From Maribellus luteus (GTDB taxonomy: Bacteria; Bacteroidota; Bacteroidia; Bacteroidales; Prolixibacteraceae), in NCBI RefSeq assembly GCF_003576475.1, contig NZ_QWGR01000006.1:248001-312000 (forward strand): a stretch of DNA of 64,000 nucleotides, in the 5' to 3' direction. Each line of letters opens with the position of its first letter. Position 1 is the stretch's first letter. The notes under the pieces are model-generated. The model was not told the origin of the DNA and searched no databases. It saw nothing but the letters and a program-made list of their open reading frames with translations. The position numbers were made by a program, and so were the translations under genes. Positions 1 to 8,700 of this stretch are shown here, piece after piece.

Positions 1-14
1 CTTTATCGATTGAT

Positions 15-1379
15 TTGAAACGCATATTTCCCATACTGTTGTTGCTGGGATTGTTGGGCACTACATTCAAAATTGCTGCCCAGACCAAGCCCGACTTTAA
101 ATGGGGAAACTGTGCTTATTTTAGTCTGAATGTTGGAGACAGCATTTTGTATGACAGTACCAGTGTACGGTTACTGTCCATTGAAAATCAATACAATCTG
201 ATAAAGATGGGAGCCGATACACTTGAAGTAAAAGTAAGCGGGCGTTCGCTGCCGCACAGCACTGCCGGCTTACAACTTTTTGTGGCCGACAACCGAAACG
301 TGAAAGCCTTGTCGGGCAATGATTCCATCCATGGTTTGCTGAAAAAAGATGTTCTGCTGTGTATTTCCGACAGAAACAGGGAAATGCTGGATAAAAAGGA
401 GTTCGTTTTCCCGGTTAGCTTTAACCAGGGTTTTGTTTGGAACGGCGACGAAGACACCTACATGTTTTCGTATGTTTTTGATGATCAACAAAAGAAGTAC
501 GAAACGTATCCAGGAATTGGAATTGACCTGAAAGATGCACGAGGCATTGAAAAACACTGGTTGGTAGCCATCGGGAACAGCACTGTGATTTGGGTCGACA
601 AGGCAAAGGATGGAAGAACAGCTTGTGTGTTGCTGGCAAGTGAATTAAGTCCGGGAATTTATTACGTGTACGATTGCCTGTACGAAAAAACGCTGGAAGT
701 AAAAAAAGGGCAAAAACTGGTGCGGGGCGAGTTGATTGGTACTGCCTGGGGAAATGCCTATTGGGGGCACGCACACCTGGCGGTTGTTTACAACGATACG
801 ATTCCTGCTTTTGGCGACCGTTTTGTGAATTGTGTCAACTTTTTTCCGCAACTATACGAGTTGTATTATTCTTTCACCTATAGTTCCGGCAAGTCGTATT
901 CTAAGGGGAAAATTAGCTTTGGAAGGGCGGCTTCGCATCTCGGAAATGATAAAAACAATGCGGCTTTTGAAGAGTACCTGGGCAAAGGATGGATTTTCGG
1001 GCGCTGGAATCTTTCGGATAAAGTTGAAGCGGTTTCTGTGCGCGAAGGAGGCAATGTTCGTCTTGCGAAAAAGGTGTTCTCCGGAACGCCGGCGGAAAGT
1101 ATTAATCCGAATGATTATTTTGACTACGAAATCAATGTGCGAAACGGAGTATACCGGATTCGGGCAAAAGTGGGTGATCTAAAAGCCGAATCGTGGCAAA
1201 AATTAGAGTACGAGGGCGTGTCCGATAAAACCTTCTCCTTGTCGGCAGGCGAACAAAAATGGACAGATGAAAGGACCGTAAGAGTGGAAGACCGAAAACT
1301 AACGGTTCGTGTTTATGTGGATCCCGAAAATAAAAAAGTAGCCGGTTTAAGTGAGATCGTATTTCAAATGGTTTATTAG
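15..1379 (+). CDS. Secreted protein with degenerate LytM/M23-like core and C-terminal beta domain
   Basis: The frame is open to the left edge of the window and the first usable start here is TTG at 15, so the true start could lie upstream. A signal peptide (hydrophobic residues about 4-22, ending AAQ) indicates export. Residues about 160-260 look like a LytM/M23 fold: GIGID at 167-171 sits where HxGxD is expected, a VKKGQK-type turn follows, and HAH at 252-254 matches the HxH zinc motif. The first zinc histidine is therefore glycine (167), so peptidase activity is doubtful. Residues about 370-454 form a beta-rich domain of the kind appended to pectin-related esterases and lyases (ending GLSEIVFQ). 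Its 3' end overlaps the convergent MBL gene by four bases. The fold call is moderate and the substrate unknown. Confidence 0.6.
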   Translation: MKRIFPILLLLGLLGTTFKIAAQTKPDFKWGNCAYFSLNVGDSILYDSTSVRLLSIENQYNLIKMGADTLEVKVSGRSLPHSTAGLQLFVADNRNVKALSGNDSIHGLLKKDVLLCISDRNREMLDKKEFVFPVSFNQGFVWNGDEDTYMFSYVFDDQQKKYETYPGIGIDLKDARGIEKHWLVAIGNSTVIWVDKAKDGRTACVLLASELSPGIYYVYDCLYEKTLEVKKGQKLVRGELIGTAWGNAYWGHAHLAVVYNDTIPAFGDRFVNCVNFFPQLYELYYSFTYSSGKSYSKGKISFGRAASHLGNDKNNAAFEEYLGKGWIFGRWNLSDKVEAVSVREGGNVRLAKKVFSGTPAESINPNDYFDYEINVRNGVYRIRAKVGDLKAESWQKLEYEGVSDKTFSLSAGEQKWTDERTVRVEDRKLTVRVYVDPENKKVAGLSEIVFQMVY

Positions 1380-2161
1380 GCGAACTCCAGTGTCATTCCC
1401 GTTTTTACCTGTTTTGAATTGAATTCTTTGTGAAACAAAGCCAGTGCAGGCAGTTCGGTGCAATGCGCAGGAAGTACGTGTTCTACATGGTTTTCTTTCA
1501 GGTATCGGATGGTTTGCATCGTTTGCTCATTGGGCTCCTTTAGGTGAAAACCGCCAATGACGGCTTTAATTGTTGAAATTCCGGTGACTTCTTTGGCATA
1601 TTCGCAAATGTTGCAAATGCCGGCATGTGCGCAGCCCGAGATGATGACAAGTTGATTGCTTACCACGGCTGCCAATGCCGAATCATCGCTAACAAAATCT
1701 TCCGAATTGTCTGCAAATTCAAAACCGGTTGTTTGGCTTTCAAATGAATTTTTGCGGGGTATTTCTCCCAAAAACCAAAGATTGTCGGTGATTTTAAGCG
1801 GTTTTTCTGACAGAGTTAAATGGAAACGACTGGCCATTTCCTGACTGCTTATTTCAATACCTACAGGTGAGTGGTCCCTTTTTCGAAAGCGCTTCCGTAA
1901 AGATCCGGGATGCGTTATCAGTGTTTTATTTCGAAGAAACTTTAATCCATTGCCATGGTCCCAGTGTCCGTGGCTTAGCACAATTTTCGGTACGTCCTGT
2001 TGAATGTTGATTCCCATTTTACGGGCATTTTTCAGAAAAACATCTGAGTGGCCGGTGTCCACAAGGATTTTTTCACCGTCCGTTTCAAGCAGGTAAGAAA
2101 GACCGTGTTCGGCCTGAAACCTGCCGCCGGCGGTGTTATCGGTTAATACTGTCAGCTTCAT
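1376..2161 (-). CDS. MBL-fold metallohydrolase, DHPS-like (COG1237 type)
   Basis: Metallo-beta-lactamase-fold protein of 261 residues. The metal motif HGHWDH is at residues 64-69. Further likely ligands are in SGCAHAG, GGFHL and the C-terminal PAHCTE. This arrangement is typical of the subfamily related to the archaeal dihydropterin (beta-RFAP) synthase-like MBL proteins; the reaction in bacteria is unknown. I chose ATG at 2161 because it forms an ATGA overlap with the upstream ATPase stop and begins with a normal MKLTVLTDN strand; a longer frame (to 2188) would run inside the ATPase. It is the last gene of the ORP-like operon, so it probably serves the same metal or redox process (inference). 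Confidence 0.85.
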   Translation of the reverse strand: MKLTVLTDNTAGGRFQAEHGLSYLLETDGEKILVDTGHSDVFLKNARKMGINIQQDVPKIVLSHGHWDHGNGLKFLRNKTLITHPGSLRKRFRKRDHSPVGIEISSQEMASRFHLTLSEKPLKITDNLWFLGEIPRKNSFESQTTGFEFADNSEDFVSDDSALAAVVSNQLVIISGCAHAGICNICEYAKEVTGISTIKAVIGGFHLKEPNEQTMQTIRYLKENHVEHVLPAHCTELPALALFHKEFNSKQVKTGMTLEFA

Positions 2162-3033
2162 CGGATGGTTTCTTCTAGTTTTTCCCAAACATGCTGAAGC
2201 TCTTTCCCGCTTGCAGAATCCGGTGCATATTCCATCATTGTCTGACTGTGTACCATCGACTCCACCATTTTTTTGTCGAACGGAATTTTGCCCAGCAGTT
2301 GAATGTGATTTTCTTTCAGGAACTCTTCCACAGTGCTTGTCATTTCCAGGTTGATGTCGTATTTATTGATCACCGCAAACATAGGAATCCGGAACGAGTT
2401 AACCAATTCTTTTAAACGCGTGGCGTCGTGCAGGCCCGAAACGGTGGGCTCTATTACCAGCAATACCGCATCGGTTCCGGTTACGGAGGCAATGGCTGCG
2501 CAACCGATTCCGGGAGGGCCGTCGTTGAGCAGAAATTCGGCTTTTATTTCCCGGGCAATGCTTTTGGCGTGCTCGCGAATGTGGGTAACCAGGTGCCCTG
2601 AATTCTCTTCTCCCGGGCCCATTTTTGCGTGAATCATTTTGCCAAAGCGGGTATCGGAAACAAACCAGTGGTTGTTGAATTTTTGGTGCGTTGAAATCGC
2701 TTCTGCCGGACAAATTCTTTCACAGAGGCGGCATCCTTCGCACTGAAACGGATTGACTTCCGGAAACTGAGCCTTGTTGGTGTGGATGGCATCAAAACGA
2801 CACGAAGTTTCACACAACCCGCATTGCGTGCATTTCTCAGGATCAATTTCTGCGACTGAACCACTGGAGAATGGGTGAGTTTCCAGTATCTCGGGCTTAA
2901 AAATAAGATGCAGGTCGGCGGCGTCCACATCGTTGTCGCAAAACACGGCATTGCTTGCCAGCGAAGCTAAAGCAGCTGTGATGCTGGTTTTTCCGGCACC
3001 GCCTTTTCCGCTTACAATAGTTATCTCTTTCAT
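2158..3033 (-). CDS. MinD-family P-loop ATPase with two inserted [4Fe-4S] clusters (copy 1)
   Basis: A 291-residue cytoplasmic ATPase of the MinD/Mrp superfamily (COG1149 type). The deviant Walker A motif SGKGGAGKTS lies at residues 8-17, with DNDVDAAD at 33-40 as the switch region. A ferredoxin-like insert carries two CxxCxxCxxxC clusters: Cys 68, 71, 74, 78 and Cys 98, 101, 104, 108. NDGPPG later in the protein is the MinD-type Walker B region. Such ATPases occur in pairs in anaerobes and take part in metal-cluster protein maturation or ORP complexes. It follows the second ATPase with an 11-bp gap and overlaps the MBL gene by ATGA, so the three are almost certainly co-translated. Confidence 0.92.
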   Translation of the reverse strand: MKEITIVSGKGGAGKTSITAALASLASNAVFCDNDVDAADLHLIFKPEILETHPFSSGSVAEIDPEKCTQCGLCETSCRFDAIHTNKAQFPEVNPFQCEGCRLCERICPAEAISTHQKFNNHWFVSDTRFGKMIHAKMGPGEENSGHLVTHIREHAKSIAREIKAEFLLNDGPPGIGCAAIASVTGTDAVLLVIEPTVSGLHDATRLKELVNSFRIPMFAVINKYDINLEMTSTVEEFLKENHIQLLGKIPFDKKMVESMVHSQTMMEYAPDSASGKELQHVWEKLEETIR

Positions 3034-3044
3034 TTGTTGAATAG

Positions 3045-3917
3045 TCAGTTTTTTATTCCGGTCACTTCCAGCAATCTTTCCGCTGTTTTGATGTAAAAAG
3101 CTTCGAGTTCTTCCGGAACATTGTTCAGAAGTGTTCCTTTGGAATAGCTTTCGGCATATTCTTTCGAAAACGGTATTTTGCCGATCAGTTCAATATTATT
3201 TGCTTCCAGATAGCCGTACACCGCTTTGTTTCCCAACCCGGCCTTGTTGACAATTACGCCAAACGGAATTTTAAGATCGTTTAGCAAGTCTACAGTCAGT
3301 TTTAAATCGTTCAGGCCAAAAGGCGTTGGTTCGGTTACCAAAATTACATAGGCTGCTCCGGAAACGGTTTCTACCACCGGGCAGCTGGTTCCCGGCGGAG
3401 CATCGAGTATTTGAAGTACAGCGCTGCCGGCTGTCTGCTTTTTTAGCGCACGGATAAGCGAAGTCTGCATCGAAGAGCCAATCCGAAGCCGGCCTTCGGT
3501 AATCCCCGTGCCAAAAGTTGTTTTGTAGCCGCTGATTGTTCCGATGGGATTTTTGTATTCACGAATGGCGGCAAACTCGCAGGCATGAAGACAGGCACCA
3601 CACGAATGGCACAGGTCTTTGTTTATTTCCGCAAATTTCCGATTTTTTACAAGGGTGATGGCGTTGAACTCGCACCAGTCAGAACACTTTTTGCAAAATG
3701 TACATTGGGCAGTATCAATCTCCGGAACCATTGTAAACACCGTGTTTTCAGAAATATTGACTGCATTGGGGATAAAAAGCAAATCGTTGGGCTCTTCCAC
3801 GTCGCAGTCGATCAACTGAACCTGATCATCCAAAAGTTTCGACAAATACTGGTAAAGGTGAATCGCCACAGTTGTTTTTCCTGTCCCACCTTTTCCGCTG
3901 GCAATGGCAATGCGCAT
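3045..3917 (-). CDS. MinD-family P-loop ATPase with two inserted [4Fe-4S] clusters (copy 2)
   Basis: Paralogue of the next gene in the operon, 290 residues from ATG 3917. I rejected a longer reading to 3953 because its extra 12 residues precede the canonical MRIAIASGKGG start of the family. Walker A is at residues 7-16 (SGKGGTGKTT), DCDVEEPN at 37-44 is the switch segment, and DAPPGTSC is the Walker B/signature region. The ferredoxin insert has Cys 72, 75, 78, 82 and Cys 103, 106, 109, 113. The two ATPases probably work as a heteropair, as in ORP-type clusters. The 128-bp spacer before it holds two hairpins, so its mRNA level may differ from that of the upstream NifX-like genes. Confidence 0.92.
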   Translation of the reverse strand: MRIAIASGKGGTGKTTVAIHLYQYLSKLLDDQVQLIDCDVEEPNDLLFIPNAVNISENTVFTMVPEIDTAQCTFCKKCSDWCEFNAITLVKNRKFAEINKDLCHSCGACLHACEFAAIREYKNPIGTISGYKTTFGTGITEGRLRIGSSMQTSLIRALKKQTAGSAVLQILDAPPGTSCPVVETVSGAAYVILVTEPTPFGLNDLKLTVDLLNDLKIPFGVIVNKAGLGNKAVYGYLEANNIELIGKIPFSKEYAESYSKGTLLNNVPEELEAFYIKTAERLLEVTGIKN

Positions 3918-3962
3918 AAAATTCTTTTTAATAAATGGAAAGCTACCGGGCATGAAAAGAAA

Positions 3963-4035
3963 TCCCCGAAAAATGATTCCGGGGAAATCTCAGTAGCTAA
4001 TTCAAAATCCGGACTAAAAGGTTCTACCTTTCCGG
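3963..4035 (-). promoter_or_regulatory. Two hairpins in the intra-operon spacer
   Basis: The spacer between the 113-residue NifX-like gene and the second ATPase contains two inverted repeats. The first pairs 3963-3968 with 3980-3985 (TCCCCG/CGGGGA) and is followed on the minus strand by a T-rich run. The second pairs CCGG (4009-4012) and AAAGG (4017-4021) with CCTTTCCGG (4027-4035), leaving a 4-base bulge. They could attenuate or process the mRNA. No separate promoter was recognised in the 46 bases before the ATPase start. Confidence 0.35.
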
Positions 4036-4045
4036 TTTACTTATA

Positions 4046-4387
4046 TTAATGGTCGCAGTAGTTGGCTGTAAAACTGATGCTTCCGTTCAGGAAGCCTTCT
4101 GTTAACTCGTTGGCCGTTAATTTGGGCGCTCCAACAAACACGTTTACATCGTTGTATTTAAAAATCTCGATGGCTTTTTGGCCCATTCCTCCGGCCAGCA
4201 CATCGGTTACTCCCTGTTGTGCCAGCCATTTGGGAAGTAGCCCCGGCTCGTGAGGGGGAGGAGTTACTATTTCTTCGGAAATAATTTTCTGATCTTCCAC
4301 GGTCAGTAACGAAAAGTAATGACAGTGTCCGAAATGCCCGTCCAGTACGCTGTTTTCGTCAACGGGTATGGCAACTTTCTTTTTCAT
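4046..4387 (-). CDS. NifX/NifB-type dinitrogenase Fe-Mo cofactor domain protein (ORP-like)
   Basis: A 113-residue single-domain protein of the Nitro_FeMo-Co family, the fold that binds metal clusters in NifX, the NifB C-terminus and the orange protein (ORP) of Desulfovibrio. Visible hallmarks are the start KKKVAIPVDEN, the GHFGHCHYFSL segment (about residues 17-27), the LAGGMGQKAIEI helix start (about 64-75) and the closing FTANYCDH, rich in potential metal ligands. No nitrogenase genes are present, so a nitrogen-fixation role is unlikely. The operon (two MinD-type Fe-S ATPases, a second NifX-like protein, DUF5320) points to an ORP-like cluster. Assignment to the fold is secure; the metal bound is unknown. 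Confidence 0.88.
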   Translation of the reverse strand: MKKKVAIPVDENSVLDGHFGHCHYFSLLTVEDQKIISEEIVTPPPHEPGLLPKWLAQQGVTDVLAGGMGQKAIEIFKYNDVNVFVGAPKLTANELTEGFLNGSISFTANYCDH

Positions 4388-4408
4388 TTTATACTTTATT
4401 ATTCAGTG

Positions 4409-4642
4409 TTAACGGCTACCGCGGTTCATACCACGACCTCCTAAGTTTTTTCCCTGACGTTTTCCTCGCCCTCTTCCAGTAATTTCTTCCGAGTCGCTGG
4501 CCTGAAACCTTCTTCTGAAACCGCGTCGTAATCCATTTTCTGCGGTTGCGACCTCAGTTGTTCCTGCTGTTCTGCATTTTCCTTGTCTTTTTCCGGTTTG
4601 GGAACCTTGTCCCAATGGACCGGTACCATCTAATCCTGGCAT
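4409..4642 (-). CDS. DUF5320-family small basic protein
   Basis: A 77-residue protein beginning MPGLDGTGPLGQGSQTG, the recognisable glycine-rich N-terminus of DUF5320 proteins, which are regularly encoded beside NifX-like and MinD-type Fe-S ATPase genes in anaerobes. The rest is Arg/Gly/Lys-rich (RRGFRRRF, GRGRGKRQGK) with no predicted fold or membrane segment. It lies 4 bases from the first NifX-like gene and 21 bases from the next, clearly in the same operon. Its function is unknown; family identity rests on the N-terminal motif and the context. Confidence 0.75.
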   Translation of the reverse strand: MPGLDGTGPLGQGSQTGKRQGKCRTAGTTEVATAENGLRRGFRRRFQASDSEEITGRGRGKRQGKNLGGRGMNRGSR

Positions 4643-4646
4643 TGTT

Positions 4647-4967
4647 TTAATTTTTATTGATTCTGTCTATAATTTCCTGGATACTTAATTCCTTGTCTTC
4701 CAGAATCACCATCTGAATTTTAAACTTTTCGAGCATGGTTCTGGCTTTAGGTCCGAAGTCTCCGGAGATAACCTGATGTGCACCCAGCTCAGCAGCCATT
4801 TCCGATGTTTTGGTTCCGGCACCGCCGTTTACATTTTTAAAACTGTTTTCAATGAAATTGGTAGTCTTGGTTTCAGGATCGTACACGCAAAACCATCCGG
4901 CACGGCCAAATCTGGGATCAAAAACGGATTGTAGGTTATTCCCGGTAGATGTAATAATTGTTTTCAT
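4647..4967 (-). CDS. NifX/NifB-type domain protein, first gene of the ORP-like operon
   Basis: A 106-residue Nitro_FeMo-Co family protein. The N-terminal strand is followed by DPRFGRAGWFCVYD (about residues 17-30), then GGAGTKTSEMAAELGAHQVISGDFGPKA, the usual helix-strand-loop for cluster binding. It differs enough from the 113-residue copy to be a paralogue with its own partner or metal. It opens the six-gene operon that ends at 1376, and a good -7 box lies about 40 bases upstream of its ATG (5006-5013). There is no signal peptide, so it is cytoplasmic. Confidence 0.88.
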   Translation of the reverse strand: MKTIITSTGNNLQSVFDPRFGRAGWFCVYDPETKTTNFIENSFKNVNGGAGTKTSEMAAELGAHQVISGDFGPKARTMLEKFKIQMVILEDKELSIQEIIDRINKN

Positions 4968-5005
4968 TGTTCTTTTTGTGCTTTGTTATTTCTAAAAGTC
5001 TGAAA

Positions 5006-5013
5006 CAAAGATA
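5006..5013 (-). promoter_or_regulatory. -7 box of the ORP-like operon promoter
   Basis: The minus strand reads TATCTTTG, an exact match to the Bacteroidota -7 consensus TAnnTTTG, 38 bases upstream of the first gene (ATG 4967). No convincing TTTG -33 element was found at the expected spacing; the upstream DNA is very AT-rich. Confidence 0.5.
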
Positions 5014-5136
5014 GTGTAAAAAATAATAAATAACATATGTGCATAATAAAATTTAAAAATAAGCCTGTTTTATCAGGATGGAAGGACTTGGGATTTCCCG
5101 TAGAATGCTTCGTTTTGAGGATTTTTGAGTCGATAC

Positions 5137-5174
5137 AAAAAAAGAAGGTTGATGAAACAAATCACCAACCTTCT
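5137..5174 (-). terminator. Rho-independent terminator of the RND efflux operon
   Basis: A 12-base stem with one mismatch (5143-5154 with 5163-5174, arms AGAAGGTTGATG and CACCAACCTTCT) closes an 8-base loop. On the minus strand it is followed directly by seven T residues (complement of 5137-5143). It lies 24 bases after the stop of the DUF2892 gene, as expected for the end of the efflux operon. Confidence 0.85.
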
Positions 5175-5197
5175 GCTTGTCAAAAAATCAAATGCAA

Positions 5198-5380
5198 TTA
5201 CTGAATTCCCGCTTTTTTCAAAAAATACTCAAGCGGGCAGAACTTTGTTAACGACGACTGAAACAGGTTCAGCCCAACAAATGCGGCCAGGCCCAGCCAG
5301 TAGATGTGAACAAAAATGGCCAGAAGCAGGCTTGTCAGAACAAAAGTTCCGGCTACTCCGCGTATAATTCTCTCCCTCAT
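5198..5380 (-). CDS. DUF2892 / YgaP-type two-helix membrane protein
   Basis: A 60-residue inner-membrane protein with two hydrophobic segments (about residues 6-22 and 25-42) and the family ending GLNLFQSSLTKFCPLEYFLKK, where the NLxQS and FCP signatures are easily seen. I prefer ATG 5380 (MRERIIRG), the usual family start; ATG 5401 would add seven residues and overlap the previous gene by eight bases. It is the last gene of the efflux operon. DUF2892 domains occur beside or fused to rhodanese and metal-response proteins; the role here is unknown. Confidence 0.8.
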   Translation of the reverse strand: MRERIIRGVAGTFVLTSLLLAIFVHIYWLGLAAFVGLNLFQSSLTKFCPLEYFLKKAGIQ

Positions 5381-5393
5381 AATTTTATTCTTT

Positions 5394-5702
5394 TTAAACA
5401 TATTTTTCTACGTTCATAATGTAAGCGTTTATCGGGCTGATGGCCTCGAACGAATCGTTAAATTCCTTTACCATCCGAAGCAACTCGTTGGCCCTGTCTT
5501 CTTCCAGAAATGTGAAAGATATGATGTAGCGGTAAGGACGTCTTGCGGATCCAAACCAGTTGGCAATTTCCCGTTTTCCTTCCACATCTTTCATAAAGCC
5601 TTCCACCTCGGTTTCGCTGTACGAGTTAATGTGAAGCTGCTCTAAAATGTGAGCCAGGTTGTGGTGATGTGCTTCCACACATTGAATCATTACAAATTTC
5701 AT
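5394..5702 (-). CDS. Small PII-like (ferredoxin-fold) protein linked to RND pump
   Basis: A 102-residue cytoplasmic protein with a beta-alpha-beta layout: strand 1-8, helix about 13-23, strand about 27-36 (SETEVEGFM), strand about 56-65 (YRYIISFTFL), helix about 68-80 and a final strand ending NVEKYV. This resembles the PII-like/DUF3240 proteins encoded next to heavy-metal RND pumps. The histidine run AHHHNLAH (residues 11-18) could bind metal, but that is inference. It lies six bases after the pump gene and before DUF2892, so it is very likely a cytoplasmic sensor or modulator of this efflux system. Confidence 0.65.
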   Translation of the reverse strand: MKFVMIQCVEAHHHNLAHILEQLHINSYSETEVEGFMKDVEGKREIANWFGSARRPYRYIISFTFLEEDRANELLRMVKEFNDSFEAISPINAYIMNVEKYV

Positions 5703-5708
5703 AGTCCT

Positions 5709-8700
5709 CTATTCTTTATCGTTATTTACTTCTTCAATCATTATTTCCGCCTCCTGTTTCTGGTATTTTTTCTTTTCAGTCATGTAGTAGATGAGCGGAA
5801 CAATTACAAGCGTTAGGAAGGTAGACGCGATGCTACCACCCATCAGCGAAATGGCGAGCCCCTGGAAAATAGGGTCGAACAGGATAACCACGGCGCCAAT
5901 TACCACGGTTCCTGCGGTGAGTAGAATAGGGGTGGTACGCACCGCTCCGGCTTCAATTACGGCTTCTTTGAGCGGAATTCCTTCGGCCAGCCGCAGGTTG
6001 ATAAAGTCGATGAGTAATATGGCATTTCGGACCATAATGCCCGCGAGCGCAATTAACCCGATCATCGATGTTGCGGTGAAGAAAGCACCCATCATCCAGT
6101 GGCCAACCAGGATCCCAACCAGCGATAGCGGAATGGAAATCATCATGACAAACGGCACTTTGAAGTTTTGGAACCAGCCAATAATCAGCATGTAGATAAC
6201 CAGCAGTACCACCGCGAAGGCTGTTCCCAGGTCGCGGAAAACTTCGTAGGTAATTTGCCATTCGCCGTCCCACTTCAGGCTGTAATTTTCCTGGGTGAAA
6301 GGTTGCTGTGTGTACTCTTCGCTAAGCAAATAGCCTTCGGGCACCTGAATATCTTTCAGTTTTTCCGACATGTTGAGGATTGCATAGACAGGGCTTTCAA
6401 GGCTTCCGGCCACATCGGCGGTTACGTAAACCACGCGGCGTTGATTTTTCCGGTAGATGCTTTTGTCCTGCACGCCTTGTTCTATTTCCACCACATCGCC
6501 CAGCGAAACCATTTGCCCGCTTTGGCTCATGATGTTGATGTTTTTCAACTCGTTCAATCCCGAACGGTCTTTTTCGCCCAAACGCAGGTTAATACCGGTT
6601 TGCTCGTATTCCTGTTCCTGGTACAGCTGGGTTACTTCCTGTCCGCCCAGTGCCATTGCCAGGCTTTGTGTAACTTGTTGTGTGGTCAGACCATGCAAAG
6701 CAGCTTTTTCTTTCAGTACATCAAATTTGTATTCTATTTGGTCGTCTTCAGGATACCAGTCAATGTCTACTACATCTTCTGTTTCAGCAAACAAAGCTTT
6801 CAGCTGGCGGGCAACTTCTGTCTGTGTATGCAGATCGGGACCGTATATTTCGGCTACCAGTGTCGACAATACCGGAGGTCCGGGAGGAACTTCCACCACT
6901 TTTACATTGGCATTGTATTTTTTTCCGATTTCCTGCAAGCCCGGGCGCATGGCCTTGGCAATGTCGTGGCTTTGCAGACTGCGGTCTCCTTTATCAATAA
7001 GGTTTACCTGGATGTCGGCAACGTTGGATCCCTGGCGCAGGTCGTAATGACGTACAAGGCCGTTAAAGTTCATCGGCGAAGCGGTTCCCACGTAAGTCTG
7101 GTAATTCTGCACATTGTTTTGCTGAGCAATGTAGGCAGCCAGTTCTTTTGTTACAACGGCGGTGCGCTCCAGTGTCGTTCCTTCGGGCATGTCGACGATT
7201 ACCTGGAATTCGTTTTTATTATCAAACGGAAGCATTTTAACGGCCACCATTTTGAAGTACACCAGTGTCATCGATCCGAACAACAGCACGGTAACACCGA
7301 TTATAAATCCCCAGCGCTTAAAAGGAGACTCCAGCATCGGATTGATGGTTTTCTTGTACAGTTTATAGATAACTGAATCTTCCATGCGGAATTCCTTTTC
7401 CGTCTTTTTGTTATCGTGTTTCAGCAGGCGGTAAGCCAGGTAAGGAGTGATGGTCAGCGCTACCAACAACGAGAAGATCATCGCAATGGAAGCGCCAATT
7501 GGCATCGGGCTCATGTAAGGGCCCATTAATCCGCTCACAAAAACCATGGGCAGCACCGCAGCAATTACGGTGAATGTGGCCAGGATGGTTGGGTTACCAA
7601 CTTCGTCGATTGAGCGCAGCGCTGCCTGAATAAAGGGCAACTTTTTCATTTTAAAGTGCCGGTGCATATTTTCGGCAATAATAATGGAGTCGTCCACAAC
7701 AATTCCGGTCACAAATACCAGCGCGAATAAAGTAATCCTGTTCAGCGTATAATCCAGAAAATAGTAACTGAACATGGTTAAGGCGAAGGTGATAGGTACC
7801 GAAAGGAACACCACCAGACCACCGCGCCAGCCCATGGCCAGCATTACCACTATGGTTACCGAGATGATAGCACCAAATAAGTGCATCAGCAGTTCGGATA
7901 CCTTGTGCGAGGCAGTTTCTCCATAATTACGGGTTACGCTTACCTGTACATCTTCTGGTATGAGGTCTTTTTTCAGAACGTCCAGCTTTTGCAAAATTTC
8001 GTCAGAAACGCGCATTGCATCGGCGCCACGGCGTTTGGCAACCGAGATAGTTACGGCCGGATATTCGCCCGGAAAATCAGCTTTTTGCTGGTCCATTTGG
8101 GCATAGCCAAACTCTACATACTGAACGGGCTCCTGTGGTCCGTCAATAATTTCGGCCACTTGTTTCAGGTAAACCGGGTGATTGTTAACAACGCCCACAA
8201 CAAGATTTTCAACATCTTCCGACGATTTCAGAAAATCACCCGCTTCCACCAGGTATTCTGTATCGTTTTTGCTGAAGGAACCAGCCTGGAACTGACTGTT
8301 TGCCAGCTGAATTTGCTGGGCAATCATCAGTGCATCCACATGGGCGGCAGCCATTTTCTCGCTGTCCAGTACCACGCGAATCTCGCGCGAACGGCCTCCA
8401 ATCACTTTGGTCTCCGAAACATCGGTTACCTGCTCAATTTCGTTGTTCAGTTCCTGGGCTATCCGCTTGAGTTGGTAATCGTCGTAATTCTCACTCCACA
8501 AAGTCAGGCCAAGCACCGGCACGTCGTCAATCGAGCGGGTTTTTACGAGCGGTAACGAAGTTCCGGCCGGCATTTGGTCCATGTGCTTCATAATCTCGTT
8601 GTACATTTTTACCAGCGAGCGTTCGATGTCTTCGCCCACATAAAACTGTACAATCAACATGGCCTGGCCCGGCATCGAAGTCGAATACACATACTCAACT

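Noticed and set aside
188-1182. Several open frames on both strands inside the first gene
   Set aside because: They overlap a long signal-peptide-bearing frame with consistent folding features and have no recognisable products.
4046-4967. Nitrogen fixation role for the NifX-like genes
   Set aside because: No nifH, nifD, nifK, nifE or nifN gene lies in the window, and the operon partners fit ORP-type clusters better.
6168-7376. 402-codon plus-strand frame opposite the RND pump gene
   Set aside because: It is the antisense shadow of a strongly conserved transporter gene; its translation shows no family features.
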